A stretch of DNA of 64,000 bases from Collimonas fungivorans (GTDB lineage Bacteria; Pseudomonadota; Gammaproteobacteria; Burkholderiales; Burkholderiaceae_D): NCBI RefSeq assembly GCF_001584145.1, contig NZ_CP013232.1, positions 682,001-746,000 on the forward strand. The letters run 5' to 3'. The position numbers were made by a program, and so were the translations under genes. Positions 47,348 to 58,678 of this stretch are shown here, in pieces. Each line of letters begins with the position of its first letter. Positions within the stretch are counted from its first letter, which is position 1. The notes under the pieces were generated by a model. It worked only from the letters and a program-made list of their open reading frames with translations. It made no database searches and was not told the DNA's origin.

Positions 47348-48508
47348 TCAGCGCCGTTCCAGCGCCTGGCTCTCCAGGTAACGGCGGCGCTGGAAGAACA
47401 CCAGCATGCCGACCACGATCACCACCATGCTGCCCATCGTGATCCAGAATCCGGCATTGTTTTTCAGCAGCGGCATTTCGTTGAAGTTCATGCCGAAAAT
47501 CCCGGTGATCAAGGTCAGCGGCATGAACAGCGCGGTGATGACCGTAAGCGTGCGCATGATCTCATTGGTGCGATGGGCCACCGCGGAAAAATGAATTTGC
47601 ACTGCTGACTCGATCGACGATTCCAGCCGCCGTGCGTGGTTCAGCACGCGCGTTATATGTTCCATCACATCGTTGATGCGCACCAGCAGCAAGTCTTTGG
47701 CGCGGCTGATTTCAACGCCGTCGTCGATGTCGACAAAGTAGTCGCGCAGTTCCTGCATGGCGTCGTGCTGCTCTTCGCACAGGTTTTCCAGTTTGCGCAA
47801 TTCAATCCGCGCATCCAGCAGCGCCATCCAGTCCTTGAACGGCCGGCGCGGATCGAGCAGCGCGCGCTGCCAGCGATCCAGTTGCGTCGTCAGTGGCTGG
47901 CGCAGGTCCAGGTACTGGTCGACCATGGCGTTGATGAGGCGCAGCAGCAGATCTTCCGGCGAGGTTGGCGGGCGTGTCGAATGCGGCGTCTTTTCAGTCT
48001 TGTTGCACAGGTCCAGCAGACGTGCGCGCGCCGCATCGATAGTGCGGCTGAAGCGTTCATGCACGGTGACCAGCGCATGGTCCATGATCAGGAACGTCAC
48101 CGGCTGCGTCGCCAGTTTGCTCAAGGCTGCGGGAATCCGGCGTTTGCTGACTTCGCTTTCGGGCGCTGCAGCTGGTGGTGCAGCAATCTTGTCCGCGGCA
48201 ATCGGGACGCCGTTTTCAGTCGTGCGAGGATTGCCGTTGCCGTTCAGCACCAGCTTGCGAAACACCACCATGCCGTAATCCTGGGTCGAATCGAAATACG
48301 AAGGATGGTTGGGGTTGAGCGTATCCGTCATGTGTGGATCGTAGATCTGCACGCCGGTGGCAAGCGTGATGGCGTTGCGCCAGGCTTCCGGATCGGCGCC
48401 TACTTCTTCGTGGGTGGCGTCGATCCAGAGGAAACCTTTGACCGGTACGGCATCTGGTATTTCCTTGCTTTGGCTGACCTGGTTGTCACTGATGAGAAAG
48501 ATGTCCAT
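47348..48508 (-). CDS. corA: CorA-family Mg2+/Co2+ transporter
   Basis: A 386-residue protein. A large cytosolic domain with long helices is followed by two C-terminal transmembrane segments, the first ending in the selectivity motif GMNF (TLITGIFGMNFNEMP), and then a basic tail RRRYLESQALERR. CorA pentamers conduct Mg2+. A roughly 30-residue Pro/Ala-rich insert (ENGVPIAADKIAAPPAAAPESEVS) near residues 99-125 is not typical. Its start lies inside the end of the upstream sterol-desaturase-family gene (23-base overlap), implying cotranscription. Confidence 0.92.
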   Translation of the reverse strand: MDIFLISDNQVSQSKEIPDAVPVKGFLWIDATHEEVGADPEAWRNAITLATGVQIYDPHMTDTLNPNHPSYFDSTQDYGMVVFRKLVLNGNGNPRTTENGVPIAADKIAAPPAAAPESEVSKRRIPAALSKLATQPVTFLIMDHALVTVHERFSRTIDAARARLLDLCNKTEKTPHSTRPPTSPEDLLLRLINAMVDQYLDLRQPLTTQLDRWQRALLDPRRPFKDWMALLDARIELRKLENLCEEQHDAMQELRDYFVDIDDGVEISRAKDLLLVRINDVMEHITRVLNHARRLESSIESAVQIHFSAVAHRTNEIMRTLTVITALFMPLTLITGIFGMNFNEMPLLKNNAGFWITMGSMVVIVVGMLVFFQRRRYLESQALERR

Positions 48509-49742
48509 GCATTGTCGAGAAGCGTTTAAATATGAGCCAGAGAGCGATCATCGACACCAGCGATACGGTAATGACGGCGCCCTGCAGCAGCGGTGACAAG
48601 GATACCCCACCAAACCAGACTTTGCCGATCGCCGCCCCGGCGCCGGTCGCCGCCAGGCGCAATGCTTCCAGGGCGATGTAACGCGGGCGCATTTCCATCA
48701 GGCCGCCGACTATCCATAACCCTGCCACCAGCCACGTGGCGTAAGCCAGCCCCAGCGGCAACGACATGGCGACCTGCGCCGCCAGGAAATGGGTGGTGAC
48801 CAGCAATACGATGGTGAATTGCACCAGGCAGTAGACCTGGGCGGCCAGGCTTAGCAGCGGATGATACAGCGGCCGGGCGATATCGAAAGGCGTGCCCGGC
48901 CATTTTGCCGCGACGTCGGCTGGACGCCAGCCCGGCGCCTTCAGCCAGACTCGCAGCTTGTCGCCCGGGCGCTGCGCGCGCCAGGCATCCAGCCACAGCA
49001 CTTTATAGACTTCGAAGTTGGCCCAGACCGGGTTCCAGCTGCGCAGGGGGCTGCGGGTGCCGTACACCACCGGATCCTGGTCGCGCTCTTCGATGAAGGT
49101 GCCGAACAGGCGATCCCACAGGATCAGGATGCCGCCGTAGTTCTTGTCCAGGTAAATATCGTTGACGCCGTGGTGCACGCGATGGTTCGACGGCGTCACC
49201 AGCACCCGGTCCAGCCATCCCAGCTTGCCTATCTGCTGGGTGTGCACCCAGAACTGGTACAGCAGGTCGATCAGCGCCACGGCGGCAAACACCTCCACCG
49301 GGTAACCAAGCACTGCCATCGGCACATAAAAGATCCAGCTCAGGAACGGACCGCTGCTGGTCTGGCGCAGGGCAGTGGAAAGATTGTAGTCTTCGCTTTG
49401 GTGGTGCACCACGTGGGCTGCCCACAAGACATTGACTTCATGGCCGCAGCGATGCAGCCAGTAATAGCACAGGTCGTAGAGCAGCAGGCCGGACAGCCAT
49501 ACCCAGATGCTGTCGGCCGGCAGCTTGAAGAGCCCGATGTGGCTTGCCAGCCAGGCGTAGATGCCGATGCGCAGCACTTGCATGAACACGCCGCTGACCT
49601 GGCTCAGGACGCCCAGGCTGATGCTGTTGATCGCGTCGTTGAGGCGGTAGGTATTGTGCCGCCGCAGCAGGCCGACGGCCAGCTCGATGACTATCAACAA
49701 AAAGAATACCGGCGTCGCCAGGGTAATCACTTTTTCTTGCAT
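48486..49742 (-). CDS. Sterol desaturase / fatty acid hydroxylase superfamily membrane protein
   Basis: A 418-residue membrane protein starting MQEKVITLATPVFFLLIVIELAVG, with ACAGGAGA as ribosome site. The histidine clusters of the di-iron superfamily are present: HRCGHE, HVVHHQSED and NHRVHHG, plus a distal H in FWVHTQ. The N-terminal two thirds holds them among four helices; the C-terminal third adds about four more hydrophobic helices not needed for the core fold. Substrate unknown (lipid or hopanoid-type hydroxylation is possible). Upstream of corA and after the TonB gene, but that gene has its own terminator. Confidence 0.87.
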   Translation of the reverse strand: MQEKVITLATPVFFLLIVIELAVGLLRRHNTYRLNDAINSISLGVLSQVSGVFMQVLRIGIYAWLASHIGLFKLPADSIWVWLSGLLLYDLCYYWLHRCGHEVNVLWAAHVVHHQSEDYNLSTALRQTSSGPFLSWIFYVPMAVLGYPVEVFAAVALIDLLYQFWVHTQQIGKLGWLDRVLVTPSNHRVHHGVNDIYLDKNYGGILILWDRLFGTFIEERDQDPVVYGTRSPLRSWNPVWANFEVYKVLWLDAWRAQRPGDKLRVWLKAPGWRPADVAAKWPGTPFDIARPLYHPLLSLAAQVYCLVQFTIVLLVTTHFLAAQVAMSLPLGLAYATWLVAGLWIVGGLMEMRPRYIALEALRLAATGAGAAIGKVWFGGVSLSPLLQGAVITVSLVSMIALWLIFKRFSTMHGHLSHQ

Positions 49743-49835
49743 CTTTGTCTCCTGTCGCTTGCCGCGATCGATATTGTTGTTTTGCATGGTAACCGAAAGC
49801 CTGGGCAATGCAGGAGGAGGGTTTCCTCGAACAAA

Positions 49836-49868
49836 AAAAATGGAAGCCGAAACCGGGCTTCCATTTTT
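49836..49868 (-). terminator. Intrinsic terminator of the TonB-dependent receptor gene
   Basis: On the minus strand a 12-bp stem of AAAATGGAAGCC with GGCTTCCATTTT is followed by a run of T (eight A on the plus strand at 49833-49840). It ends transcription of the receptor gene 48 bases after its stop and isolates the desaturase gene. Confidence 0.9.
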
Positions 49869-49915
49869 GCGCTGCATGCGGCAAGTGCCGCTATATGACG
49901 GTCCATTTAAAACAT

Positions 49916-52021
49916 CTAAAACGCATAGCGTCCTTGTACATACACCATGCGCGGTGCGCCGACCATGCGTCCGGCGTTGCCGTCGACGTTGCGAGTGTAA
50001 TAACGTTTGTCGGCCAGGTTGTTGATACCGGCCAGGATGTCGAAGCCTTTGGCGCCAGGGACTTTCCAGTCGACCTGGGTATTCCAGGTGCGGAAGCCGG
50101 GAATCTCGCCATTGCTGCCGTCGGCGCTTTCGGCGATGGTATTGGCGTTGTCGGCGAACTGCTTGCTTTGATGCGTGCTCGACAGGTTGAAGCCCCACGG
50201 ACCGGTCTGGTAGCGCAAGCCGACGGTATCGGTGTTGCGCGAATAGAACGGCACATCCAGGCCGCGGGTCGCTCCGGATTCCTGCAGTGCACGGGTGTAG
50301 CTGTAGTTGGCGTACAGGTTCAGGCCGGCCAGTTTGCCGGCTTTATCGAAGGTATAGTCAACCGCGGTTTCAATACCCTGGTGCTTGGTTTTGCCAATGT
50401 TCATGAAGGTTGCCGGCACCGTTCCTGCAACCTGCTGGATCTGGTTATCAAAGCGCATGTCGAATACCGTCACCTCGGCCGACAGTTGGCGGCTCTTCCA
50501 GCGGGCGCCGGCTTCCACCGTTTTTGCCAGTTCCGGGATCAGCGGGTTGGTCGCCGACTGCGAGTTCAGCTGCAGGTTCTGCACCGGTCCGAACGAGGTC
50601 GTGTAGTTGGTGAACAAGGTCAGGTCCGGCGTCAGCAGGTAGGCGATATTCAGCGACGGCAAGGCCTTGTTGTTGGTGGTTTCGTAGGTGCTGCGCGCCT
50701 TCAGGTCGTCGCGGGTCGAGTTGATGTGTTCGAAGCGCACGCCTGGCGTGATACGCCATGCGCCAAACGAAATCTTGTCGTCGATATAGGCAGAATGGGC
50801 ATCGGTGGCGTTGTTGAACGTGGTCTGCGGCGTCAGCGAGCCGCTGGCGATAGCCTCATTGAAGCTGTTGTCGTTGCCGCGCTCGCGGACATAGCGGTAG
50901 CCGACCGAGACGTCGTTGGTGGTCTGGCCCAGGTTGAAGCGTTGCGTGTAGCGTGGCTCGATGCCCAGCACCTCGTAATTGCGCGGCTGGTGCACCAGGT
51001 TGGCGCCGGAGATCAATACGCTCTGGCGGAAACTTTCGTTGTAATAGGTGCGGACTTCGAATTCCTGGGTGGCCGACAGCGTGTTGAGATAACCGGCGTC
51101 GATGCCTTTGCGGGTGCCGCTCCAGTAATCGGTGGGACGCGTATTCTGGAAAGGATCGGCATTGTATTGCGCCACGGTCAGGCCGCCGGGCGTGCGCGAG
51201 TTGACGTCGTAGTAGGACACTTTGCCGTAGAACTCCGAGTCCGGTGTCAGTTGGTAGCGGAATTTCAGCGCAAAATCGTTGACCGTTTCCCGGCTGCCGG
51301 CGCGCCAGCTGGAGCCGTCGGAACCGGAGTACAGCAGCGCCAGGCCAACGCCGTTGTCTAATTGGCTGCCGACGAATGCGCTGTATTGCCGGTTCGATTC
51401 GCCGCCGCCATAACCGTTGTAGCGCGCGCTGGCATCGCCGTTGAAGCCAGGTTCGGTTGGAATCGAACGGGTCTTGAAATTGATGATGCCGCCGACGTTC
51501 TGCGGACCATAGCGCACCGCGCCGCCGCCGCGCACAACGTCGATCGCTTCGATGTTGTTCAGGCTGACCGGCGCAAACGACAGTTGCGGCTGGCCATATG
51601 GCGCCACCGCCATCGGGATGCCGTCCAGCAGCACGGTAGAACGCGGCGAATAACGCCCGGTCAGTCCGCGCACGCCGATATTGAGCGAGATCGCGCTGCC
51701 GGCGGTGCCGGAGTTATCGGTCGACTGCACGCCGGGGATGCGGCGCATCACGTCGCCGATATTGGAAGCGCCGCTATTCTCGATTTCCTCTTTCTTGACC
51801 ACGGTGCGTGCGCCCGGAAAGCGTTTCACGCTGTTTTGCAGGCCGCTGCCGAGCCAGTCGGCGCTGACCTGGATCGATTCCAGCGTCGAGGTGTCGGCAT
51901 CGTCGGCTGCGACCGGAGCGGCAGCGGTTTGGGCCAGCCCAGGCAGGCTCAGGAAAGCGAGTGCGACCGCAGCCGAACAGCGGCGGACAATAAGGTGGTG
52001 AGGACTCTTGAGCGAGGTCAT
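49916..52021 (-). CDS. TonB-dependent outer-membrane receptor, iron-siderophore type
   Basis: A 701-residue receptor. Signal peptide about 1-30 (LALAFLSLPGLAQ-like region ending GLAQ), a plug domain with LESIQVSADWLGSG, RRIPGVQSTD and VLLDGIPMAVAPYGQP, VVRGGGAVRYGPQNVGGIINFKT (classical TonB plug end), then a 22-strand barrel ending in Phe. Closest in style to FecA/ferric-citrate-type receptors, but the ligand cannot be read from sequence. A Fur box lies about 110 bases upstream. No FecIR-type signalling genes or periplasmic binding protein are adjacent. Confidence 0.92.
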   Translation of the reverse strand: MTSLKSPHHLIVRRCSAAVALAFLSLPGLAQTAAAPVAADDADTSTLESIQVSADWLGSGLQNSVKRFPGARTVVKKEEIENSGASNIGDVMRRIPGVQSTDNSGTAGSAISLNIGVRGLTGRYSPRSTVLLDGIPMAVAPYGQPQLSFAPVSLNNIEAIDVVRGGGAVRYGPQNVGGIINFKTRSIPTEPGFNGDASARYNGYGGGESNRQYSAFVGSQLDNGVGLALLYSGSDGSSWRAGSRETVNDFALKFRYQLTPDSEFYGKVSYYDVNSRTPGGLTVAQYNADPFQNTRPTDYWSGTRKGIDAGYLNTLSATQEFEVRTYYNESFRQSVLISGANLVHQPRNYEVLGIEPRYTQRFNLGQTTNDVSVGYRYVRERGNDNSFNEAIASGSLTPQTTFNNATDAHSAYIDDKISFGAWRITPGVRFEHINSTRDDLKARSTYETTNNKALPSLNIAYLLTPDLTLFTNYTTSFGPVQNLQLNSQSATNPLIPELAKTVEAGARWKSRQLSAEVTVFDMRFDNQIQQVAGTVPATFMNIGKTKHQGIETAVDYTFDKAGKLAGLNLYANYSYTRALQESGATRGLDVPFYSRNTDTVGLRYQTGPWGFNLSSTHQSKQFADNANTIAESADGSNGEIPGFRTWNTQVDWKVPGAKGFDILAGINNLADKRYYTRNVDGNAGRMVGAPRMVYVQGRYAF

Positions 52022-52132
52022 TGTTCTATTTCTTTGCAGGCTAGGGGAAATGCTGGTGCTGGCTGGTCTTGCTCACAGCGCGACCGTAGTCGGGTTTGAG
52101 AAGAATGGCTGACCGGAGATAAAGACGTGAAT

Positions 52133-52145
52133 GATAATTATTATC
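52133..52145. promoter_or_regulatory. Fur box upstream of the TonB-dependent receptor
   Basis: GATAATTATTATC is a perfect 6-1-6 palindrome of the Fur core (GATAAT-T-ATTATC), with AAT before it and GTC after it. It is 111 bases from the receptor ATG, in the position to repress the receptor when iron is replete. The rest of 52022-52343 holds only the hemB terminator; no gene is supported there. Confidence 0.85.
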
Positions 52146-52293
52146 GTCTATGCAGTCAAACCTAAATGCATGAACTTGCAATTATTGTGGCCAGGATGCA
52201 AAAAAGAGGAATTTGAAGCAGGTAAGAAGATTTTGCAGGCATATTCGACGACGTTGCTGAGTAGTAATGTCGTCGATGCACTCGATGGAAAAC

Positions 52294-52325
52294 AGGGCCG
52301 TGTTTTTGTAATCCGGCACGGCCCT
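52294..52325 (-). terminator. Intrinsic terminator of hemB
   Basis: AGGGCCGTG and CACGGCCCT form a 9-bp GC-rich stem with a 14-base loop; flanking GGAAAA and TTTTCC can extend it. On the minus strand the T run comes directly after the stem, 20 bases beyond the hemB stop. Confidence 0.82.
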
Positions 52326-52343
52326 TTTTCCAGTAGCCGGCGT

Positions 52344-54315
<1,972 letters not shown>

Positions 54316-54514
54316 GGATTGAGCAGAAAATGCGGTAAGGGGAGGCAAAAATGCCGGAAAGCTATTGTACAATAAGGGGTTATGTACTGCTGTTCCGCTT
54401 AGCATTACCTTATACACGGCTGATGGCCTTTGGGAGCCAGGCGATCAGCTGATGTAGCTTAGCCGGCCAGCTTCGTCGCCACCGAATTCTAAAATCAAGT
54501 CTCAGGGTGTTTGA

Positions 54515-55189
54515 ATGAACCGTGCGTTTTTTCCAGTAGTGACATCTTTCTTCGTTGCAGTGCTTGCGCTTTCCTCGGTTGCCCATGCGGCGGATGCGCC
54601 GAAGATTCAACCCGCCGGGCCTGCCAAAGCGGATCCAGCCAAGGGCGAAGCACTGTATACCAATGGCGACGCAGCGCGCAACATCACTGCCTGTGTCTCC
54701 TGCCACGGAGCTGCAGGCGCCTCGACCATCAGCGCCAACCCGAAACTGGGCGGCCAGCATGCGGCATATATCCACAAGCAATTGACGGATTTCCAGGGCG
54801 CCGGCCGCAGTAACCCGATCATGTCGCCGCTGGCCAAGTTGCTGACCGACGATGAAATGAAAAACATCGCCGCCTACCTGGATGCGCAGCCAGCCAAGCC
54901 GGGCGCCGCCAAGGACAAGGATAGCCTGGCGCTGGGCAAGAAAATCTATCGCGGCGGGATTGCCGAAAAGAGTGTTCCGGCCTGCGCCGGCTGCCACAGC
55001 CCGAACGGCGCCGGCATCCCGGCCCAGTTCCCACGCATCGGCGGCCAGCACCAGGACTACACGGTGACCGAGCTGACCAATTTCCGCACCGGCGCCCGCA
55101 AGAATGGCCCGATGATGGCGACGATCGCCAAGCGCATGTCGGATGATGAAATCAAGGCGGTTGCCGATTACATCGCCGGACTGAGATAA
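54515..55189 (+). CDS. Dihaem cytochrome c4
   Basis: A 224-residue periplasmic protein. Signal peptide about 1-25 (ending VAHA), then two homologous c-type domains, each with CxxCH (CVSCHG and CAGCHS) and a downstream haem-ligand methionine (in NPIMSPLAKLL and GPMMATIAKRM). Cytochrome c4 passes electrons to terminal oxidases. It is directly ahead of the cytochrome c maturation genes resB-ccsB, separated by a terminator. Confidence 0.94.
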   Translation: MNRAFFPVVTSFFVAVLALSSVAHAADAPKIQPAGPAKADPAKGEALYTNGDAARNITACVSCHGAAGASTISANPKLGGQHAAYIHKQLTDFQGAGRSNPIMSPLAKLLTDDEMKNIAAYLDAQPAKPGAAKDKDSLALGKKIYRGGIAEKSVPACAGCHSPNGAGIPAQFPRIGGQHQDYTVTELTNFRTGARKNGPMMATIAKRMSDDEIKAVADYIAGLR

Positions 55190-55215
55190 GAAAATAATAA
55201 TAGTTCGCGAATTCA

Positions 55216-55240
55216 GGGGTGGCCTAGGCCGCCCCTTTTT
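55216..55240 (+). terminator. Intrinsic terminator after cytochrome c4
   Basis: GGGGTGGCC and GGCCGCCCC (one T-G wobble) around a TA centre, followed by TTTTTC. Strong stem 26 bases after the stop. Confidence 0.88.
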
Positions 55241-55263
55241 CTTTTCAAAAAGACAAATTGGTT

Positions 55264-57435
55264 ATGAGCACAAGTAACAGCGAAGTCAAGGTTGACGAGA
55301 TAACTACAGCGGGAATCCAGTTGAAGACCAGCCGGCGCTGGCTGGCTGACGCGGTGGAATTATTGTCATCGATGCGGTTCGCCATCAGCCTGCTGACGAT
55401 CATCGCGGTCGCCTCGGTGATCGGCACGGTGCTCAAGCAGAATGAACCGATGCCGAACTACGTCAACCAGTTTGGTCCGTTCTGGTTCGAGGTGTTCGGC
55501 AAGCTGGGTTTGTACGCGGTGTATTCATCCTGGTGGTTCCTGCTGATCATGACCTTCCTGGTGATTTCGACTTCCCTGTGCATCGCGCGCAATGCGCCGA
55601 AGATGATCAAGGACGTGCGCAGCTGGCGTGAAAACGTGCGCGAGCAGTCGCTGCGCAACTTCCACCACAAGGCGGAATGGACTTCGGCTACGGCGCCGGC
55701 CGAACTGGCGCGGCAGCTGGCGGAACGGATTGCCGCCAAGGGCTACAAGACCAAGCTGGTGGCGAAAGACAACGCCACCCTGATCAGCGCCAAGCAGGGC
55801 GCCGCCAACAAATGGGGCTACATCTTTGCCCACAGCGCGATCGTGATCATCTGCATCGGCGGCCTGCTGGATTCGGACCTGCCGATACGCGCCCAGCAAT
55901 GGCTGTACGGTAAAACGCCGTTCAACGGCAACGGCATCATCGCCCAGATCCCGGAAGAGCACCGGCTGGGGCTGGGCAATCCCACCTTCCGCGGCAATAC
56001 CCTGATCCCGGAAGGCTCCGCCAGCAGCACCGCCATCATCCCGCAAAAAGACGGCGTGATGATCCAGGATCTGCCGTTCACCATCCAGCTCAAGAAATTC
56101 ATCATCGATTTCTACAGCACCGGCATGCCCAAGCTGTTCGCCAGCGAAGTGGTGATCCGGGATAACGCCGACGGCCATACTTTCGCGGCCACCATCAAGG
56201 TCAACCAGCCCTTGATCTACAAGGGCATCGCGGTCTACCAGTCGAGCTTCGAAGATGGCGGCAGCAAACTCAAGCTGACCGCCTATCCGATGGCCGGCGC
56301 CGGCACTGCCAGCTTCCCGGTGAGCGGCGAAGTCAACGGCACCACGCCGTTAGTCAATAACGGCAATACCGACTATACGATTGAATGGTCTGGTTTCCGT
56401 CCGTTTAACGTGGAAAATATGGCGCAATCGGGTGACGATCTGCGCGCCGTGACCAAGGCCAAGAGCCTCAACCAGCGCCTGGGCGAGGATCTGAGCAGCC
56501 ACCTTGGCAATGCGGCGAAAAGCGCCAACAAGAAGGATTTGAGGAATGTCGGCCCTAGCGTGCAGTACAAACTGCGCGACAAGACCGGCCAGGCGCGCGA
56601 ATTCAGCAATTACATGCAGTCGATCAAGGTCGACGATGCCTATGTGTTCCTGGCCGGAGTGCGCGACACGCCGGACGAGCCGTTCCGCTATTTGCGCATT
56701 CCCGCCGATGACGAAGATACCGTGCAAGAGTGGATGCGCATGCGGGCGGCGCTGCTGAATCCGGAATTGCGCCAGGCGGCGGCGCATCGCTATGCACAAC
56801 GCGCGATTCCCGAAAGCCGGGAGGGCATCGCCACCCTGCGCGTACAGCTGGAGCAATCGGCCATGCGCGGTTTGTCTTTGTTTGCCGGCAGCGACAAACA
56901 GGTCGGCGGGCAGGCCGGCGAATTGGCTGGATATTTGGCGATTTCCAAGTTCCTGGAGCAAGTGCCGCCGCAGGAGCAGGAAAAAGCCGCGGACATTTTC
57001 ATGAAGATCCTCAACGGCAGCATGTGGGACTTGTGGCAAGTTGCGCGGGAGAAAGATGGATTGAAGCAACTGCCGGCAGATGAAAAGCACGCCCGCTTCC
57101 TGCAGCTCGCCACCAATGCACTGTCGGATGCAAGCTTCTATAATGCGCCTGTATATCTGCAAATGACCGGTTTTGACGAGATCAAGGCGTCGGTGTTCCA
57201 GGTCACCCGTTCGCCGGGCAAGAAAGTGGTGTACCTGGGTTGCCTGCTGCTGGTGCTGGGCGTGTTCTCGATGCTGTATGTGCGTGAGCGCAGGTTGTGG
57301 GTGTGGATCCGTCCGGACCAGGATGCGGCTGGGCAGTCGCATGCATTGATGGCGATGAGCTCACAGCGTAAGACGCTTGATTTCGAAAAAGAGTTTGAAG
57401 TGTTAAGAACACAATTAAAGCAGTCTGAAGCATAG
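55264..57435 (+). CDS. resB: Cytochrome c biogenesis protein ResB (Ccs1)
   Basis: A 723-residue ResB. Three N-terminal transmembrane helices (including ISLLTIIAVASVIGTVL and WWFLLIMTFLVISTSL), a large periplasmic domain and a last helix near 640 (VVYLGCLLLVLGVFSMLYV). QNEPMPNYVNQFGPFWFEVFGKLGLYAVYSSWWF is the family signature. With CcsB it exports haem and attaches it to CxxCH (system II). The ATG at 55264 is preferred over a TTG two codons upstream. Confidence 0.94.
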   Translation: MSTSNSEVKVDEITTAGIQLKTSRRWLADAVELLSSMRFAISLLTIIAVASVIGTVLKQNEPMPNYVNQFGPFWFEVFGKLGLYAVYSSWWFLLIMTFLVISTSLCIARNAPKMIKDVRSWRENVREQSLRNFHHKAEWTSATAPAELARQLAERIAAKGYKTKLVAKDNATLISAKQGAANKWGYIFAHSAIVIICIGGLLDSDLPIRAQQWLYGKTPFNGNGIIAQIPEEHRLGLGNPTFRGNTLIPEGSASSTAIIPQKDGVMIQDLPFTIQLKKFIIDFYSTGMPKLFASEVVIRDNADGHTFAATIKVNQPLIYKGIAVYQSSFEDGGSKLKLTAYPMAGAGTASFPVSGEVNGTTPLVNNGNTDYTIEWSGFRPFNVENMAQSGDDLRAVTKAKSLNQRLGEDLSSHLGNAAKSANKKDLRNVGPSVQYKLRDKTGQAREFSNYMQSIKVDDAYVFLAGVRDTPDEPFRYLRIPADDEDTVQEWMRMRAALLNPELRQAAAHRYAQRAIPESREGIATLRVQLEQSAMRGLSLFAGSDKQVGGQAGELAGYLAISKFLEQVPPQEQEKAADIFMKILNGSMWDLWQVAREKDGLKQLPADEKHARFLQLATNALSDASFYNAPVYLQMTGFDEIKASVFQVTRSPGKKVVYLGCLLLVLGVFSMLYVRERRLWVWIRPDQDAAGQSHALMAMSSQRKTLDFEKEFEVLRTQLKQSEA

Positions 57436-57528
57436 ATTGCCGGCTCTGCGCGATTGCGGGGCAAGGCAGGCAGAGACAAGAGTTCCGTTGCGCCTCCGGC
57501 GCAGTAGCGGAACGATATGGAGAAAATG

Positions 57529-58674
57529 ATGGAACTGACGCAAACATATTCCCCGCCCAGCAGCTTCATCAAGCGCCTGTCGGTGCTTGACTGGCTGTTT
57601 GCCGTGGCGCTGGTGGCAGCTTCGCTGTTCGCCCTGAACCGCTACGGCAGCCACATGGATTACTACGAAAAAGGCGTGCTGCTGCTGGCCGCGCCGACGT
57701 TCGCCTGGCTCGGCTGGCACTGGAAATCGGTGCGCTGGCTGATGGCTTTGCTGGCGTTGCTGTCGCTGTCGGCCATCGCCATGTATGGCGGTGTGCTGGA
57801 CATGGCCAACCAGAAATTCTTCCTGAAGTACATGCTCTCCAGCCAGTCGGCGATCCTGTGGATGAGCATGCTGTTTTTCCTGTCGACCCTGTTCTTCTGG
57901 GGCGGCTTGATCACGCGCTCTGACTTTGGCGCATCGATCGGCTCCAAGCTGTGCTGGGCGGCGGTGGTGATGGGCTTCACCGGCATGCTGGTGCGCTGGT
58001 ACGAGTCTTACCTGATCGGCGCCGATATCGGCCATATTCCTATTTCCAACCTGTACGAAGTGTTCGTGCTGTTCAGCCTGATCACCGCGCTGTTTTACCT
58101 GTACTACGAACAGCATTACCGCACCCGGCAGCTGGGCGCGTTCGTGCTGCTGGTGATCTCGGCCGCGGTCGGCTTCCTGCTGTGGTACATGGTGTCGCGC
58201 GACGCCGCCGAAATCCAGCCGCTGGTGCCGGCGCTGCAAAGCTGGTGGATGAAGATCCATGTGCCGGCCAATTTCATCGGCTACGGCACTTTTGCGCTGT
58301 CGGCGATGGTGGCGGTGGCCTACCTGCTGAAATCGCATGGCTACCTGGTCGACCGCCTGCCGGCGCTGGAAGTGCTGGACGACGTCATGTACAAGGCGAT
58401 CGCCGTCGGCTTCACCTTCTTTACCATCGCCACCATTCTCGGCGCGCTGTGGGCAGCCGAAGCATGGGGCGGCTACTGGTCCTGGGATCCGAAGGAAACC
58501 TGGGCGCTGATCGTCTGGCTCAACTACGCGGCATGGCTGCACATGCGGCTGATGAAGGGCTTGCGCGGCCAGGTCGCGGCCTGGTGGGCGCTGATTGGCC
58601 TGCTGGTGACGACCTTCGCTTTCCTCGGCGTGAACATGTTCCTGTCTGGCTTGCATTCATACGGAGAACTTTGA
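57529..58674 (+). CDS. ccsB: Cytochrome c biogenesis protein CcsB/CcsA (WWD-domain haem handling protein)
   Basis: A 381-residue membrane protein with about eight helices. The haem-binding WWD motif is WGGYWSWDPKETWAL near residue 310, with flanking conserved histidines in MKIHVPANFIGYG and AAWLHMRL. It partners ResB. GGAG sits six bases before the ATG at 57529; an ATG at 57517 is in frame but overlaps that ribosome site. A GCGCC/GGCGC hairpin lies in the spacer after resB. Confidence 0.94.
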   Translation: MELTQTYSPPSSFIKRLSVLDWLFAVALVAASLFALNRYGSHMDYYEKGVLLLAAPTFAWLGWHWKSVRWLMALLALLSLSAIAMYGGVLDMANQKFFLKYMLSSQSAILWMSMLFFLSTLFFWGGLITRSDFGASIGSKLCWAAVVMGFTGMLVRWYESYLIGADIGHIPISNLYEVFVLFSLITALFYLYYEQHYRTRQLGAFVLLVISAAVGFLLWYMVSRDAAEIQPLVPALQSWWMKIHVPANFIGYGTFALSAMVAVAYLLKSHGYLVDRLPALEVLDDVMYKAIAVGFTFFTIATILGALWAAEAWGGYWSWDPKETWALIVWLNYAAWLHMRLMKGLRGQVAAWWALIGLLVTTFAFLGVNMFLSGLHSYGEL

Positions 58675-58678
58675 TCAG

